Part shown: in pieces, positions 33,880 through 45,000 of the stretch
How the letters are laid out: each line of letters opens with the position of its first letter
Numbering within the stretch: the stretch's first letter is position 1
NCBI GenBank assembly: GCA_029573725.1
Contig: JAKQDQ010000018.1
Coordinates: 1-64,000, forward strand
Reading direction: 5' to 3'
DNA length: 64,000 nt
DNA from: Verrucomicrobiota bacterium
GTDB lineage: Bacteria; Verrucomicrobiota; Verrucomicrobiia; Limisphaerales; JADLHS01
Made by a program: the position numbers and the translations under genes
The notes under the pieces: generated by a model
The model's input: the letters and a program-made list of their open reading frames with translations, nothing else
Told to the model about the DNA's origin: nothing
Databases searched by the model: none

Positions 33880-34015
33880 AACAAAATGGCGAGGTTATTT
33901 GCAGAATTTGCAACACATGTTCAAAGGCAACTCTGCGTCACCAGCAAAGCTCAGCAGCTACAACCCGTTTCGCGTCCTTTTGGGCTCGGTTGACACTGAA
34001 CGGAATTCAACTACG

Positions 34016-35101
34016 ATGCGATTCACCACTATGGCCTCTGCCTTGAAAATGAAGATCGTCGTTGCCGCGAGCGTGCTGACTGTCGCGGTGGGGATCTATT
34101 CCTGGACCAAGCTGCGACCTTCGGGCCCCGGTGCGGGCTTCGTCAGCGGCAACGGTCGTGTCGAAGCCACCGAGATTGACGTCGCGACCAAGCTGGCCGG
34201 TCGAGTGCAGGACATCCTGGTTAACGAAGGTGACTTCGTGCAGGCCGGGCAGCCGTTGGCGAGAATGCAGATCGACGTACTGGAGGCGCAACGGGACGAA
34301 GCGCGGGCGCAGAACCAGCAAGCCAGCAACTCGGTCAGCAGTGCGCAGGCGCAGGTAACGGTGCGCGAAAGCGACAAGGCGGCTGCCCAGGCCGTGGTGG
34401 CCCAGCGCGAGAGCGAATTGGAGCTGGCCCAGCGACGGCTGAAGCGTTCCGAGACCCTGTCGAAAGCGAATGTCAATTCGGCCCAGGCACTCGACGAAGA
34501 CCGGGCCAACGCACGCAGCGCGGAGGCGGCGCTCAGTGCGGCCAAAGCACAGGTGGAGGCGGCGCAGGCTGCAATTGACGCTGCCCGCGCCCAAGTGGTG
34601 GGCGCGCAATCAGCGGTCATCGCAAGCCTCGCCACGATCGCGCGGATCGAGGCCGACATTGCCGACAGCCAGCTCAAATCCCCTCGCGACGGCCGCGTGC
34701 AGTACCGCATCGCCCAGCCCGGCGAAGTGCTCGGCGCCGGGGGCAAGGTGCTCAACTTGATTGACCTCGGCGATGTCTATATGACTTTCTTCCTGCCGGA
34801 AACGGCGGCCGGCAAGGTGGCGATAGACAGCGAAGTACGCGTCGTGCTCGACGCTGCGCCGCAATACGTGATCCCCGCGAAGGTGTCCTACGTCGCCAGC
34901 ACCGCGCAGTTCACCCCGAAGACAGTCGAGACCGCCAACGAGCGCCAGAAACTCATGTTCCGGGTCAAGGCGCAGTTCTCTCGCGAGCTGCTGCAGAAGC
35001 ACCTCAAAATGGTCAAGACGGGCATCCCTGGCGTGGCCTGGGTCAAGCTGGACCCGCAAGCGCAGTGGCCAGAGAGCCTGACGGAGAAGACGCCGGAATG
35101 A
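34016..35101 (+). CDS. yhiI: HlyD-family periplasmic adaptor (YhiI-like)
   Basis: A 361-residue membrane-fusion protein for the ABC exporter encoded next. It has one N-terminal membrane helix ([19 protein letters not shown]), a lipoyl half ([20 protein letters not shown]), a long coiled-coil hairpin rich in Ala, Gln and Glu (about residues 95-225), and a beta-barrel ([35 protein letters not shown]). The end of the protein ([33 protein letters not shown]) closely resembles YhiI. I prefer the ATG at 34016; one at 34031 is also possible. Its stop overlaps the rbbA start (ATGA). Confidence 0.92.
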   Translation: MRFTTMASALKMKIVVAASVLTVAVGIYSWTKLRPSGPGAGFVSGNGRVEATEIDVATKLAGRVQDILVNEGDFVQAGQPLARMQIDVLEAQRDEARAQNQQASNSVSSAQAQVTVRESDKAAAQAVVAQRESELELAQRRLKRSETLSKANVNSAQALDEDRANARSAEAALSAAKAQVEAAQAAIDAARAQVVGAQSAVIASLATIARIEADIADSQLKSPRDGRVQYRIAQPGEVLGAGGKVLNLIDLGDVYMTFFLPETAAGKVAIDSEVRVVLDAAPQYVIPAKVSYVASTAQFTPKTVETANERQKLMFRVKAQFSRELLQKHLKMVKTGIPGVAWVKLDPQAQWPESLTEKTPE

Positions 35102-37875
35102 GCATGGACAACGCCGGTTTTCGCTCGCCGGTCGCCCGGCTGGTCGGCGTGAACCTGCGCTACGGCAAAGCGCTGGCGCTGGACCGCATTGACCTGGACA
35201 TCCCCGCCGCTTGCACGGTCGGCCTGCTTGGTCCGGACGGCGTGGGCAAGTCCAGCCTCATGTCGCTGGTGGCGGGCGCGCGTGCGGTGCAGGAGGGACG
35301 GGTCGAAGCGCTGGGAGGTGACATGAGCAGTGCGCGCCACCGCAACACGGTCTGCCCGCACATTGCCTACATGCCTCAAGGCCTGGGGAAGAACCTCTAT
35401 CCCACCCTCTCGGTCGAGGAGAACTTGCAGTTCTTCGGCCGCCTTTTCGGCCATGACGCGACCGAGCGCCGGCGGCGCATTGACCAGCTCACCATCGCAA
35501 CCGGCCTGCGGGCGTTCCTTAACCGTCCAGCGGGCAAGCTTTCGGGAGGCATGAAACAGAAATTGGGACTGTGCTGCGCACTGATCCACGACCCGGACCT
35601 GCTCATCCTGGACGAACCGACCACCGGCGTGGACCCGCTGGCGCGCAGACAGTTCTGGGACCTGATCGCCGGCATTCGGCAACGCCGCCCCGGGATGAGC
35701 GTGATCGTTGCCACCGCCTACATGGAAGAAGCCGACGGTTTTGACTGGCTGGTGGCGATGGATGCCGGCCGGGTGCTGGCCACCGGCACTCCGCACGAGC
35801 TGCGCGAGCGCACCGGCAAGAACTCGCTCGAAGCGGCATTTATCGCGCTACTGCCGGAAGAGAAGAAGCGCGGCCACAGGGCCGTGGTGGTCCCGCCACT
35901 GGCCGCCGATAACCCGGAAGGGATCGCCATCGAAGCGCGTGAGTTGACCATGCGCTTTGGCGATTTCACTGCCGTGGACCACGTCAGCTTCCGCATCCGC
36001 CGTGGTGAAATCTTCGGATTCCTTGGCTCCAACGGCTGCGGCAAATCCACCACGATGAAGATGCTCACGGGCCTGCTTCCCGCTAGCGAAGGTCAGGCGT
36101 GGCTGTTCGGTCACCAGGTGGACGCGCACGATATCGCCACACGTCGGCGGGTCGGTTATATGTCGCAGGCGTTTTCGCTGTACTCCGAACTCACGGTGCA
36201 GCAAAACCTGGTGCTCCATGCGCGCCTCTTCAGCGTGCCGGAGGCAGAAATTCCGTCACGGGTCCGGGAGATGGTGAGCCGTTTCGGCCTGAATGGGGTG
36301 ACCGACGCCTTGCCGGACAGCTTGCCGCTGGGGGTTCGCCAGCGTCTGTCGTTGGCGGTAGCGATGGTGCATGAGCCGGAGATGTTGATTCTCGATGAAC
36401 CGACCTCGGGCGTTGATCCGATCGCGCGCGACAACCTCTGGCGGTTGATGATTGACCTGGCTCGCAAGGATCAGGTTACGATCTTCATCTCGACCCACTT
36501 CATGAACGAAGCCGAGCGTTGCGACCGCATCTCGCTGATGCACGCCGGTCAGGTGCTGGTCAGCGACGCTCCGGCTGAGTTGGTGCGCAAACGCGGCGCG
36601 GCCACGCTGGAGGAGGCGTTCATTAGTTACCTGGAGGACGCCAGGGCCAAACACGAACAGAGCAAGCCGGCCGCGACAGAGGCGGTTGCCCAGCCCGTCA
36701 ATGCTCCCGCCGCCCCCAGGCCCTCCGGACTTCCCCAGACGCCGCGCGCGCGTTTCAGCACCGCCCGGATGTTCAGCTACACCCTGCGCGAGACGCTGGA
36801 ACTGCAACGCGACCCGGTGCGGTTGACACTCGCGCTGCTCGGCAGCCTGATCTTGATGTTCATCATTGGCTACGGCATCAACATGGACGTGGAGCAGCTC
36901 AGTTTCGCAGTGCTCGACCGCGACCAGACCAGCCTGAGCCAGAATTACGCCTTGAACCTCGCCGGTTCGCGCTACTTCGTCGAGCACCCACCGATCACCG
37001 ACTACGCCGAACTCGACCGCCGCCAGCGCAGCGGCGAACTCTCGCTCGCCATCGAGATACCGCCCGGTTTTGCGCGCGACGTGAAACGCGGCACCCCGGT
37101 GCAAATCGGCGCCTGGATTGATGGCGCGATGCCGCAACGGGCCGAGACCGTGCAGGGCTACGTCAACGGCATGCACCAGGGCTGGCTGGTGGACGTGGCG
37201 AAGCACCGGCTCGGCCAGGCTGCCACCGGTTTCGCGACTATTGAGACGCGCTATCGCTACAACCCGGACGTAAAGAGTCTGCCGGCGATTGTGCCCGCAG
37301 TGATCCCGATCCTGTTGCTGCTGATCCCTGCCATGCTGACGGCGCTGTCGGTGGTGCGCGAGAAGGAATTGGGCTCGATCATCAATCTCTACGTCACCCC
37401 GGTCACTCGCATTGAGTTTCTGCTCGGCAAGCAACTGCCGTACATCGCGCTGGGGATGCTCAGCTTCCTGCTCATGACCCTGCTGGCCGCCACTGTGTTC
37501 GGGGTGCCGGTCAAGGGCAGCTTCGCCACCCTGGCGCTGGCGGCGCTCATCTTCATCGTCTTTTCCACCGGAGTGGGCTTGTTCGCCTCCACGTTCACCC
37601 GCAGCCAGATTGCCGCACTGTTCCTGACCCTGATCGGCACGATGGTTCCGGCGATCGAGTTTGCCGGCCTGCTCAACCCGGTGTCCTCGCTGGAAGGCGC
37701 CGGGAAGCTGATTGGCCAGATCTATCCGGCCACCTACATGCTGACCATCAGCCGTGGGGTGTTCGGCAAGGCCCTGGGTCTGTCCGACCTCCACACCCTG
37801 TTTGTGCCGATACTGCTGGCGGTCCCGGTGATTCTCGGGCTGTCAATCGCCCTGCTTAAGAAGCAGGACACCTGA
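35098..37875 (+). CDS. rbbA: RbbA-type ABC exporter: two ATPase domains fused to an ABC-2 permease
   Basis: A 925-residue fusion. ABC domain 1 has a Walker A variant [12 protein letters not shown], signature [13 protein letters not shown] and Walker [17 protein letters not shown] domain 2 has Walker [13 protein letters not shown], signature [12 protein letters not shown] and Walker [15 protein letters not shown] linker follows, then an ABC-2 membrane domain with six hydrophobic segments (from [20 protein letters not shown]). Escherichia coli RbbA has the same architecture and was described as ribosome-associated, but its genetic context (yhiI, yhhJ) is that of an exporter. The substrate is unknown. 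The start at 35098 overlaps the yhiI stop; an ATG at 35104 is possible. Confidence 0.93.
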   Translation: MSMDNAGFRSPVARLVGVNLRYGKALALDRIDLDIPAACTVGLLGPDGVGKSSLMSLVAGARAVQEGRVEALGGDMSSARHRNTVCPHIAYMPQGLGKNLYPTLSVEENLQFFGRLFGHDATERRRRIDQLTIATGLRAFLNRPAGKLSGGMKQKLGLCCALIHDPDLLILDEPTTGVDPLARRQFWDLIAGIRQRRPGMSVIVATAYMEEADGFDWLVAMDAGRVLATGTPHELRERTGKNSLEAAFIALLPEEKKRGHRAVVVPPLAADNPEGIAIEARELTMRFGDFTAVDHVSFRIRRGEIFGFLGSNGCGKSTTMKMLTGLLPASEGQAWLFGHQVDAHDIATRRRVGYMSQAFSLYSELTVQQNLVLHARLFSVPEAEIPSRVREMVSRFGLNGVTDALPDSLPLGVRQRLSLAVAMVHEPEMLILDEPTSGVDPIARDNLWRLMIDLARKDQVTIFISTHFMNEAERCDRISLMHAGQVLVSDAPAELVRKRGAATLEEAFISYLEDARAKHEQSKPAATEAVAQPVNAPAAPRPSGLPQTPRARFSTARMFSYTLRETLELQRDPVRLTLALLGSLILMFIIGYGINMDVEQLSFAVLDRDQTSLSQNYALNLAGSRYFVEHPPITDYAELDRRQRSGELSLAIEIPPGFARDVKRGTPVQIGAWIDGAMPQRAETVQGYVNGMHQGWLVDVAKHRLGQAATGFATIETRYRYNPDVKSLPAIVPAVIPILLLLIPAMLTALSVVREKELGSIINLYVTPVTRIEFLLGKQLPYIALGMLSFLLMTLLAATVFGVPVKGSFATLALAALIFIVFSTGVGLFASTFTRSQIAALFLTLIGTMVPAIEFAGLLNPVSSLEGAGKLIGQIYPATYMLTISRGVFGKALGLSDLHTLFVPILLAVPVILGLSIALLKKQDT

Positions 37876-37877
37876 CC

Positions 37878-39002
37878 ATGGACTTCGCCCGCAACATTTA
37901 CCGCCTGGGGGTTAAAGAACTGTGGAGCCTCGCCCGCGATCCGGTCATGCTGGTGCTGATCGCCTACACCTTCACGATCTCGGTTTACACCGCCGCCACC
38001 GCGATGCCGGAAACGCTGCACAACGCGCCGATCGCCATCGTGGACGAGGACGGGTCGCCCTTGTCGGCGCGCATCGGCTCGGCCTTTTACCCACCGTACT
38101 TCCTGCCCCCGCGGATGGCGTCGCTGGCCGAGGTTGATCCAGGCATGGATGCGGGCCAGTTCACCTTCGCCCTGGACATTCCGCCGGACTTCCAGCGCGA
38201 TGTGCTGGCCGGCCGTTCCCCGGCGATCCAGCTCAACGTGGATGCCACCCGCATGAGCCAAGCCTTCATCGGCAGCGGCCAAATCCAGCAGATCGTGCTC
38301 GGCGAAGTCAATGAATTCGCCCAGCGTTACCGCCGCAGCGCCGCGCCGCCGGTGGAACTGGTGCAGCGCGTGCGCTTCAACCCGAACCTCGACCGATTCT
38401 GGTTCGGCGCCCTGATGCAAATCATCAACAATGTCACCATGCTGTCCATCATCCTCGCGGGAGCCGCGCTGATCCGCGAGCGCGAGCACGGCACCGTCGA
38501 GCATCTGCTGGTGATGCCGGTCACTCCTGCCGAGATCATGCTGGCCAAAGTCTGGTCCATGGGCCTGGTCGTGCTGCTGGCGGCGGCGCTCTCGCTGGTC
38601 TTCGTCGTGCAGGGCGCGTTGCGTGTGCCGGTCGAAGGTTCGGCGGCGCTGTTCCTGGCCTGCGCGGCGCTGCACCTGTTCGCCACGACGTCCATGGGCA
38701 TCTTCATGGCCACCGTGGCGCGCTCGATGCCTCAGTTCGGCCTTTTGATGCTGCTGACGCTGCTGCCACTGCAAATGTTGTCGGGCGGCTCCACCCCACG
38801 CGAGAGCATGCCCGCGTTCGTGCAGAACGTGATGCTGGCCGCGCCCACCACTCACTTCGTGTCCGCCGCCCAGGCAATCCTCTACCGGAGCGCCGGGTTG
38901 GATGTGGTCTGGCCGCAGTTCCTCGTCCTGGCGCTGATCGGCGCGGTCCTTTTCTCCCTTTCCCTCAGCCGGTTTCGGAAAACCATAGGAATGATGGCGT
39001 GA
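37878..39002 (+). CDS. yhhJ: ABC-2 type permease (YhhJ-like)
   Basis: A 374-residue permease with an N-terminal helix (DPVMLVLIAYTFTISVYTAA), a large extracytoplasmic domain and a C-terminal set of helices (MLSIILAGAALIREREHGTV; LEHLLVMPVTPAEIMLAKVW region). It is the second membrane subunit of the RbbA exporter and starts 2 bp after rbbA. The three genes are tightly packed and look intact. No outer-membrane TolC partner is in the window. Confidence 0.92.
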   Translation: MDFARNIYRLGVKELWSLARDPVMLVLIAYTFTISVYTAATAMPETLHNAPIAIVDEDGSPLSARIGSAFYPPYFLPPRMASLAEVDPGMDAGQFTFALDIPPDFQRDVLAGRSPAIQLNVDATRMSQAFIGSGQIQQIVLGEVNEFAQRYRRSAAPPVELVQRVRFNPNLDRFWFGALMQIINNVTMLSIILAGAALIREREHGTVEHLLVMPVTPAEIMLAKVWSMGLVVLLAAALSLVFVVQGALRVPVEGSAALFLACAALHLFATTSMGIFMATVARSMPQFGLLMLLTLLPLQMLSGGSTPRESMPAFVQNVMLAAPTTHFVSAAQAILYRSAGLDVVWPQFLVLALIGAVLFSLSLSRFRKTIGMMA

Positions 39003-39101
39003 CTTGAATCGAGAAAAGCCACAAGCGCGCACGGGACATGGGCCATGTCCGCCTCAGCGCGGCCCCGCAACCCGGCGGGATGTTCCTCCGCAAAGGGCCA
39101 A

Positions 39102-40613
39102 TCACTGGACTGGAGCCATCAGCCGCGCCCCACGCACCGCGAATCGAAACCAGAAGCCCCGATCCTTCAATTCCTGTGCTTTCACGGAGTTTGCGTCGGC
39201 GAAATCCTGCTCCAACATCCGGCGCACCTGGCCGGCAAACCCGGCATCGGCGAAAGCCATCGTAATCTCAAAGTTCAGGCGAAAAGAGCGATTGTCGAAG
39301 TTCGCGGTGCCGATGGTGCAGTAGAGGTCGTCAATGAACATCACCTTCTGGTGCATCAACCCCTTTTGGTAGCGATAGACCTTGATGCCGACTTTCTCCA
39401 GTTCATCCAGGTAGGACCAGCCGGACAACTGCACCAGCTGGTTGTCAATTTTGTCCGGCAGCAGGACGCGCACGTCCACGCCGCGCAAGGCGGCAAGCTG
39501 CAGCGCGCTGATGAACTGTTCATCCGGCACGAAGTAGGGACTCGCCAGCCAGAGCCGGTTCGTGGCCGCGTTGATGGCGTTCAGGAAAAACAAGGTGCAG
39601 GTTTCGAGTTCGTCGGCGGGGCCGGTCGGCAAGGCGAGCGCCACGCGCCGGGCGCCGGACGCCGCCGGTTGCGGATTCCAATTGAGCTTGAGGAGTCCCT
39701 GGCTCGCCCAATGCCAGTCCTCAAGGAAGGCCGCCTGCACTCCCTGCACGACCGGGCCGGTGACCTTGACATGAGTGTCGCGCCAGTTGCCGATTGCTGG
39801 ATCGCGCCCCACATACTCGTCGCCCACGTTAAGTCCTCCAACCCACGCGGTCTGGCCGTCCACGACAACGATCTTGCGATGATTGCGGAAGTTCAACTGC
39901 CAGCGGTTGGCGCGACCCTGCGTGGTGTTGAACCTGCGCACCTCCACGCCCGCGTCCCGCAGTTCGGCCAGGAAGTTTTCCTCCAAGTCCGGACTGCCGA
40001 CTTCATCGTAAAGCACATAAACGCGAATGCCCTGCCGGGCCTTCTCCACGAGCCGTCGCTTCAACTCTCCCCCTGTGTTGTCCTTGCGGATGATGTAGAA
40101 CTCGACCAGCACATACTCCTTTGCCTGTTCTATGCCCTCGAAGATCGACTTGAAGGTGGCGTCGCCATCCACCAACAACTCCGCATCATTGCCCGTGGTG
40201 AAGTGCATCCGTGCGAGCCTTTGGACTGCCAGGGAGTGGCCGAGGGCAGGAATTGCAACGAGTCCACGATTGGTGAGATTCACCAAATACTGCTGGTGGA
40301 TTGGAGAGGTGTGCGCGAGATCGTTGCGGCGCGCAAGGACGTAGCCTTGAAATTTGCTGCGCCCGAAAACCCAATAGGCGGGCACACTCACATACGGCAT
40401 GGTATTGAGCGCGACGGTCCAGGCGATGGCGCCCTGCGCCGTGCGAACCTCCATAATCGCGCGCACGGAAGTCAGCGCGCCGGCCAGATGGGCGAAAATG
40501 AAGAACCACGTCACAATCCTTCTTTTCCGTCTGCACAACCAACCCGCCGTTCGCTTTGCCGCAGGATGGCGGTCGAGGTATTTCGACAACAACGAGCGGA
40601 CTTTCTCAAACAT
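39102..40613 (-). CDS. cls: Cardiolipin synthase
   Basis: A 503-residue phospholipase D superfamily enzyme that joins two phosphatidylglycerols to form cardiolipin at the inner membrane. Two hydrophobic N-terminal segments (RIVTWFFIFAHLAGALTSVR; AIAWTVALNTMPYVSVPAYW) precede the catalytic domain. The two HKD motifs are NHRKIVVVDG (His near 245) and MHQKVMFIDD (His near 421), with GTANFDNRSFRLNFE after the second. It converges with yhhJ and is followed on the same strand by the broken nhaA. Intact. Confidence 0.93.
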   Translation of the reverse strand: MFEKVRSLLSKYLDRHPAAKRTAGWLCRRKRRIVTWFFIFAHLAGALTSVRAIMEVRTAQGAIAWTVALNTMPYVSVPAYWVFGRSKFQGYVLARRNDLAHTSPIHQQYLVNLTNRGLVAIPALGHSLAVQRLARMHFTTGNDAELLVDGDATFKSIFEGIEQAKEYVLVEFYIIRKDNTGGELKRRLVEKARQGIRVYVLYDEVGSPDLEENFLAELRDAGVEVRRFNTTQGRANRWQLNFRNHRKIVVVDGQTAWVGGLNVGDEYVGRDPAIGNWRDTHVKVTGPVVQGVQAAFLEDWHWASQGLLKLNWNPQPAASGARRVALALPTGPADELETCTLFFLNAINAATNRLWLASPYFVPDEQFISALQLAALRGVDVRVLLPDKIDNQLVQLSGWSYLDELEKVGIKVYRYQKGLMHQKVMFIDDLYCTIGTANFDNRSFRLNFEITMAFADAGFAGQVRRMLEQDFADANSVKAQELKDRGFWFRFAVRGARLMAPVQ

Positions 40614-40662
40614 AGGAGCATTCTATGGCTGGGAGCGGTCACAGCAAGGCTGCCAGCCGGGT

Positions 40663-41952
40663 TTAGTTGTTCGTCGCGGCAACTTCATTGCCATCCCGGG
40701 CGTCGTCACTTTCTGCCCGCCTCTTCCAGAGAATGGCTGCCCCCAATGTTCCGGCGGTCAGCGAGGCGATAAAGATGGCGATCTTCACGGCAGCGAAATC
40801 TGCCAGATCGGGAAATGCTTCGCCGGCGATGAATAGCGACATCGTGAAACCGATGCCTGCGAGCGCGCCTGCACCCGCAAGCTGGCGCCATGAATACTCC
40901 GCAGGCTTCACCGCAATGCGAAAACGAACTGCCCGCCATGCGGCCGCGAAGATTCCGACCGGTTTGCCGACCACCAGCCCCAGGATGATCCCCGCATCAG
41001 ATGGTCGTGAGTTTCAAAGACACCCAGCGATAGAATCACCCGGCGTTCGCCAGCGCAAAGACAGGTCGCATGACGTAGCTGGACCAGGGTTCCATGGAGC
41101 AAGGCAGTTTGTCCGCCGGCGATTCGATCCGAGCGTGGAGAGCATCAAAGGCGCGCAAGGCAGGCTCGGAAAGGCCATGTCGCATAACGCGCTCTTTGGC
41201 AAATCTGGTTTCGGCCTGCAGGATCGCTTCGGCTTGCGCCATCAGCACCGGAAAATTCGCGGGAGGTAAAGCCGGCGTACCGAGCGCGAGAATCACCCCC
41301 GCCAAAGCGGCATGTAGTCCCGCCTCATGCAGGCAAATCCAGAGGACGACACCAAAAACGATGTGCGGCAACGGGCGGCAAATGCCCCAGCGGTTGAGCG
41401 CCACCAAAAGAGCTGTCACCACCCCGGAGGCGATCAGAAAATTCACATTGACCGCTTCCGTGTAGAATGCCGCGATGACGCCAATCGCCACCAGATCGTC
41501 AATGATGACGGCGGCGGTCAAAAGCACTCGCAGTTCCACCGGCACGCGGTTCCCCAGCAACACAATCAGCGTGACCGCGAAGGCCGCATCGGTTGCGAAC
41601 AGAACTCCCACCCCGCCGCAAGCGGCCCTGCCCGAGCGATCAACAAATAGATGACAATGGGTAAAGCCATGCCGCCGAAGGCAGCAATCACTGGCAGCGC
41701 GCCGGAACGCAGGGTTGAGAGATGGCCGACGGTGAATTCCCGCTTGATTTCCAGCCCCACAACCAGGAAAAAGACGCTTAACAATCCGTGCCTGGCCCGG
41801 TCCAGCAGCGGCGGCACGAATCCGCCCACCACCCCTGTGACAACTGAGCACGTCAATCGTCCCGCCGTTGCGCCCGCGCTTTTTTTTCCGGTGTCTCCTG
41901 CGCAGAACTGTCTCCGAGACGACGTGCCGCCAGGCGGGCCCGCGCGTTGCAA
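40663..41952 (-). pseudogene. nhaA: Na+/H+ antiporter NhaA, frameshifted
   Basis: Pieces of NhaA in three frames on the minus strand. First: GLLSVFFLVVGLEIKREFTV and ALPVIAAFGGMALPIVIYLL. Then a shift to GVLFATDAAFAVTLIVLLGN and VIIDDLVAIGVIAAFYTEAV (the Asp-Asp pair). The frame stops after VFALANAG. Finally [19 protein letters not shown] and [20 protein letters not shown]. The first 60 or so residues of normal NhaA are not recognisable. The changes of frame fall near 41600 and 41036-40990. It is a pseudogene unless these are sequence errors; neighbouring genes are clean. Confidence 0.85.
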
Positions 41953-42003
41953 TGGCTTGATTTAGGTCTTGGGGCGGCACCTGCCCTGTGACAAGCTGGC
42001 GGC

Positions 42004-45000
42004 ATGAAAACATGCCGCTTCCTGCCTTTGGTGTGGTTACTCGGGATGCTGGTGGTGAATCCGTCCCCGATCAGCGCGACAGATTTTGCCCGGGTGAAGG
42101 ATCTCTTTCGCGATCCGCCCCGTGAATACAGCACCGGTCCGCTCTGGGTTTGGAATGATTTGCTCACGGATGAACAAATCCGCTCGACGCTGCGCGATCT
42201 GGCGCGCCAGCAGGTGAAGCAAGTCTGGGTGCATCCGCGCCCCGGTCTCATGACGCCTTATCTCTCGCCCGAATGGTTTCATCTCTGGAGCGTCGCGCTC
42301 AAGGAGGCCCGCCGGCTCGACATGAACGTCTGGATTTACGACGAAAATTCCTACCCGAGCGGTTTTGCCGGCGGATGGGTGCCGGAATTGATGCCCGAAG
42401 CGCGCGGGCGCGGATTGAAGCTCACCGAAACCAAAACCGCGCCCCAATGGAGCGACGGGTTGATCGCGATTCTGCGGGTGACGGGGAATGGCGCGGAAGA
42501 TGTCTCCGCCAAAATCAAAGCCGGTGAAGCGCTGCCCGAAGGCCGTTATTTCGTCGCGACTTTGCTGCGCGCCGAGGATCGCGCCTGGACGGGCGATCAT
42601 GCCTATGTGGATTTGCTGTACCCCGGGGTGACGGAAAAGTTCCTGGAAGTCACGCACGAGGCGTATCGGAAGCACTTCGGCAAGGAATTCGGAAAGCGCA
42701 TTCCGGGTTCGTTCACGGATGAACCGGAATTGCTGCCGGCGGGCGGGATGCCGTGGACCGCGGATTTGCCGGAACAGTTTCAGAAGCGTTGGGGTTATGA
42801 TTTGATCGCGAGCCTGCCGGGTCTGGCGGCCGAGGTGGGCGACTGGCGGCGCGTGCGGCACAATTACTATTCGACGCTGAATGAACTGTTCGTCGAGCGC
42901 TGGGGGCAGCCTTATTTCAATTATTGCGCGTCCAATCACCTGGAGTTCACCGGTCATTATTGGGAGCACGAATGGCCGAATTGCGGCATGGTCCCGGACA
43001 ACATGGCCATCGCCGCGTGGGAACATCGTCCGGGCATTGACATCCTGATGAATCAATATGCCGAGCATACCCATGCGCAGTTCGGCAATGTGCGTTCGTG
43101 CCGCGAGATTTCGAGTCTGGGCAATCAGTTGGGGCGGCGCACGTTCGTGGAGGTGTATGGCGCGGGCGGCTGGGATTTGCGCTTCGAGGACATGAAGCGG
43201 ATCGGCGATTGGCTGCAGGTCCTCGGCGTGGACACGCTCAATCAGCACCTCGATTACATCACGATCCGCGGCGCGCGCAAACGCGATCATCCGCAAAGCT
43301 TTTCCTATCACGAACCGTGGTGGGACGCGTATCACGTCTCCGCCGGGTACTTCGCCCGGCTGACGGCGGCGTTGTGCCAGGGCGAGCAGATCAACCGCAT
43401 CCTTGTGATCGAGCCGACGACAACCGCGTGGATGTATCAGGGCCACGGCGCGAAACTCGGCGTGCTGGGCGATTCGTTTGCCAAACTGCTGATGGCGCTT
43501 GAAGCGGCTCAAATCGAGTACGATCTCGGCTGCGAAGATGTCATCAAGCGCCACGGCCAGGTCCGGGATGGGAAATTTCAGGTGGGCCAACGCGGCTACG
43601 ACGTGGTGGTGCTTCCGCCGCACACCGAGAACCTCGACGAACGTGTCGTGGATCTGGGGGAGGAATTTCTCAATGCCGGCGGCCAGGTGGTTTGTCTGGG
43701 TGAACCGCCATCGCGCGTCAGTGGGCGGGAATCCGGGCGCGTGCGGGAGGGCGTGAGCGAAGCGGGCTGGACGACGGCCACGGCGGAGGCCGCGCCCCAA
43801 CTGTTGCAACGCTGGAATCGGACCAATGAGTTTCAGATCCTCCGCGCCAGTGGCGACCGCGGCATCCTGTTTCACCTGCGCCGCCAGTTGGCCGATGGCG
43901 AGTTGCTCTTCCTCGTCAACACGAGCAGCGAGTTTCCGTCCACCGGGGAATTTGTTTCGGCGCGCAAAGGCGTCGAGCAACTCGATCTTTATTCAGCGGA
44001 GGTCAAGCCTTATCCGTTCGCCAACCTGGGTTTGTTCGTGAAGGCGGGTTTCAAGCTTCCGCCCTGCGGCAGTTTGCTGGTGTTTCTGTCCAACCAACCG
44101 CTGAAACCGGTCGCGGCGCCGAATGAAAGCGTGACCGCCATTCCGCCGTCGGATGCGATCGTCGCCCGGCGGGTGGGGCCCAACGTCCTGACCCTGGATT
44201 ACGTGGACATCACGGCCGGAGGCGAAACCCGGTCGGACCTCTACTTCTATCAGGCCAACCAGTTCGCCTTCCAAAAAAACGGACTGGAGCGCAATCCCTG
44301 GGACAGCGCGGTGCAGTTCAAGGACCGGCTGCTCACCAAGTCCTTTCCGGCGAACAGCGGTTTCACCGCGAGTTACAAATTCACCATCGAAGGCGCGGTG
44401 CCGCCGGACCTGGCGATCGTGATTGAGCGGCCCGATCTCTACACCATCACCTGCAACGGGCAGCCGCTCAAAACCCCGGCGTACACCCCGGCGAAAGTCT
44501 GGCAATCGAAACGCACCACCTATGCCGAAGGCACCGTGCTCCGGCCCAGTCCGGAATTCAAGGATTGGTGGCTCGACAAGGCGTTCGGGAAAATTCCGCT
44601 CGCCAGCGTGGCGCGCACGGGTGAAAACGTGGTCACCCTCACCGCCGCGCCGTTCACCATTTATCACGAGCTCGAATCCGCTTACGTCCTCGGCGAGTTC
44701 ACCCTGAAGCCGGCGCAGCAGGGCTTCGTCATCACGCCGGATCAGCCGCTGCAAATCCAGACGCCCACAACGGTTGTCTCCCGGACGCACGGTGTGAACC
44801 CGGATCAAACCATGTGGTTGAGCGGCGGCATCGGGTTCGCCCCGGGAACGGAGGATCGCGCTCCCTTTGTGGTGTTTGATCTGGGCGGCGCACGCGACTT
44901 GAGCGCCCTGCGCATCTGGAATTACTGCGAAGCCAACGTCCGCGATCTGACGGCGCGCGGCGCGAAGGAAATCCGGTTGAGCGGTGCCACGGATGCGGCC

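Noticed and set aside
42464-42476. Single reverse half-site of the five-copy element inside the rhamnosidase gene
   Set aside because: No second half-site at 20 bp, no GG-N10-GC and no start codon; it fits chance in coding sequence.
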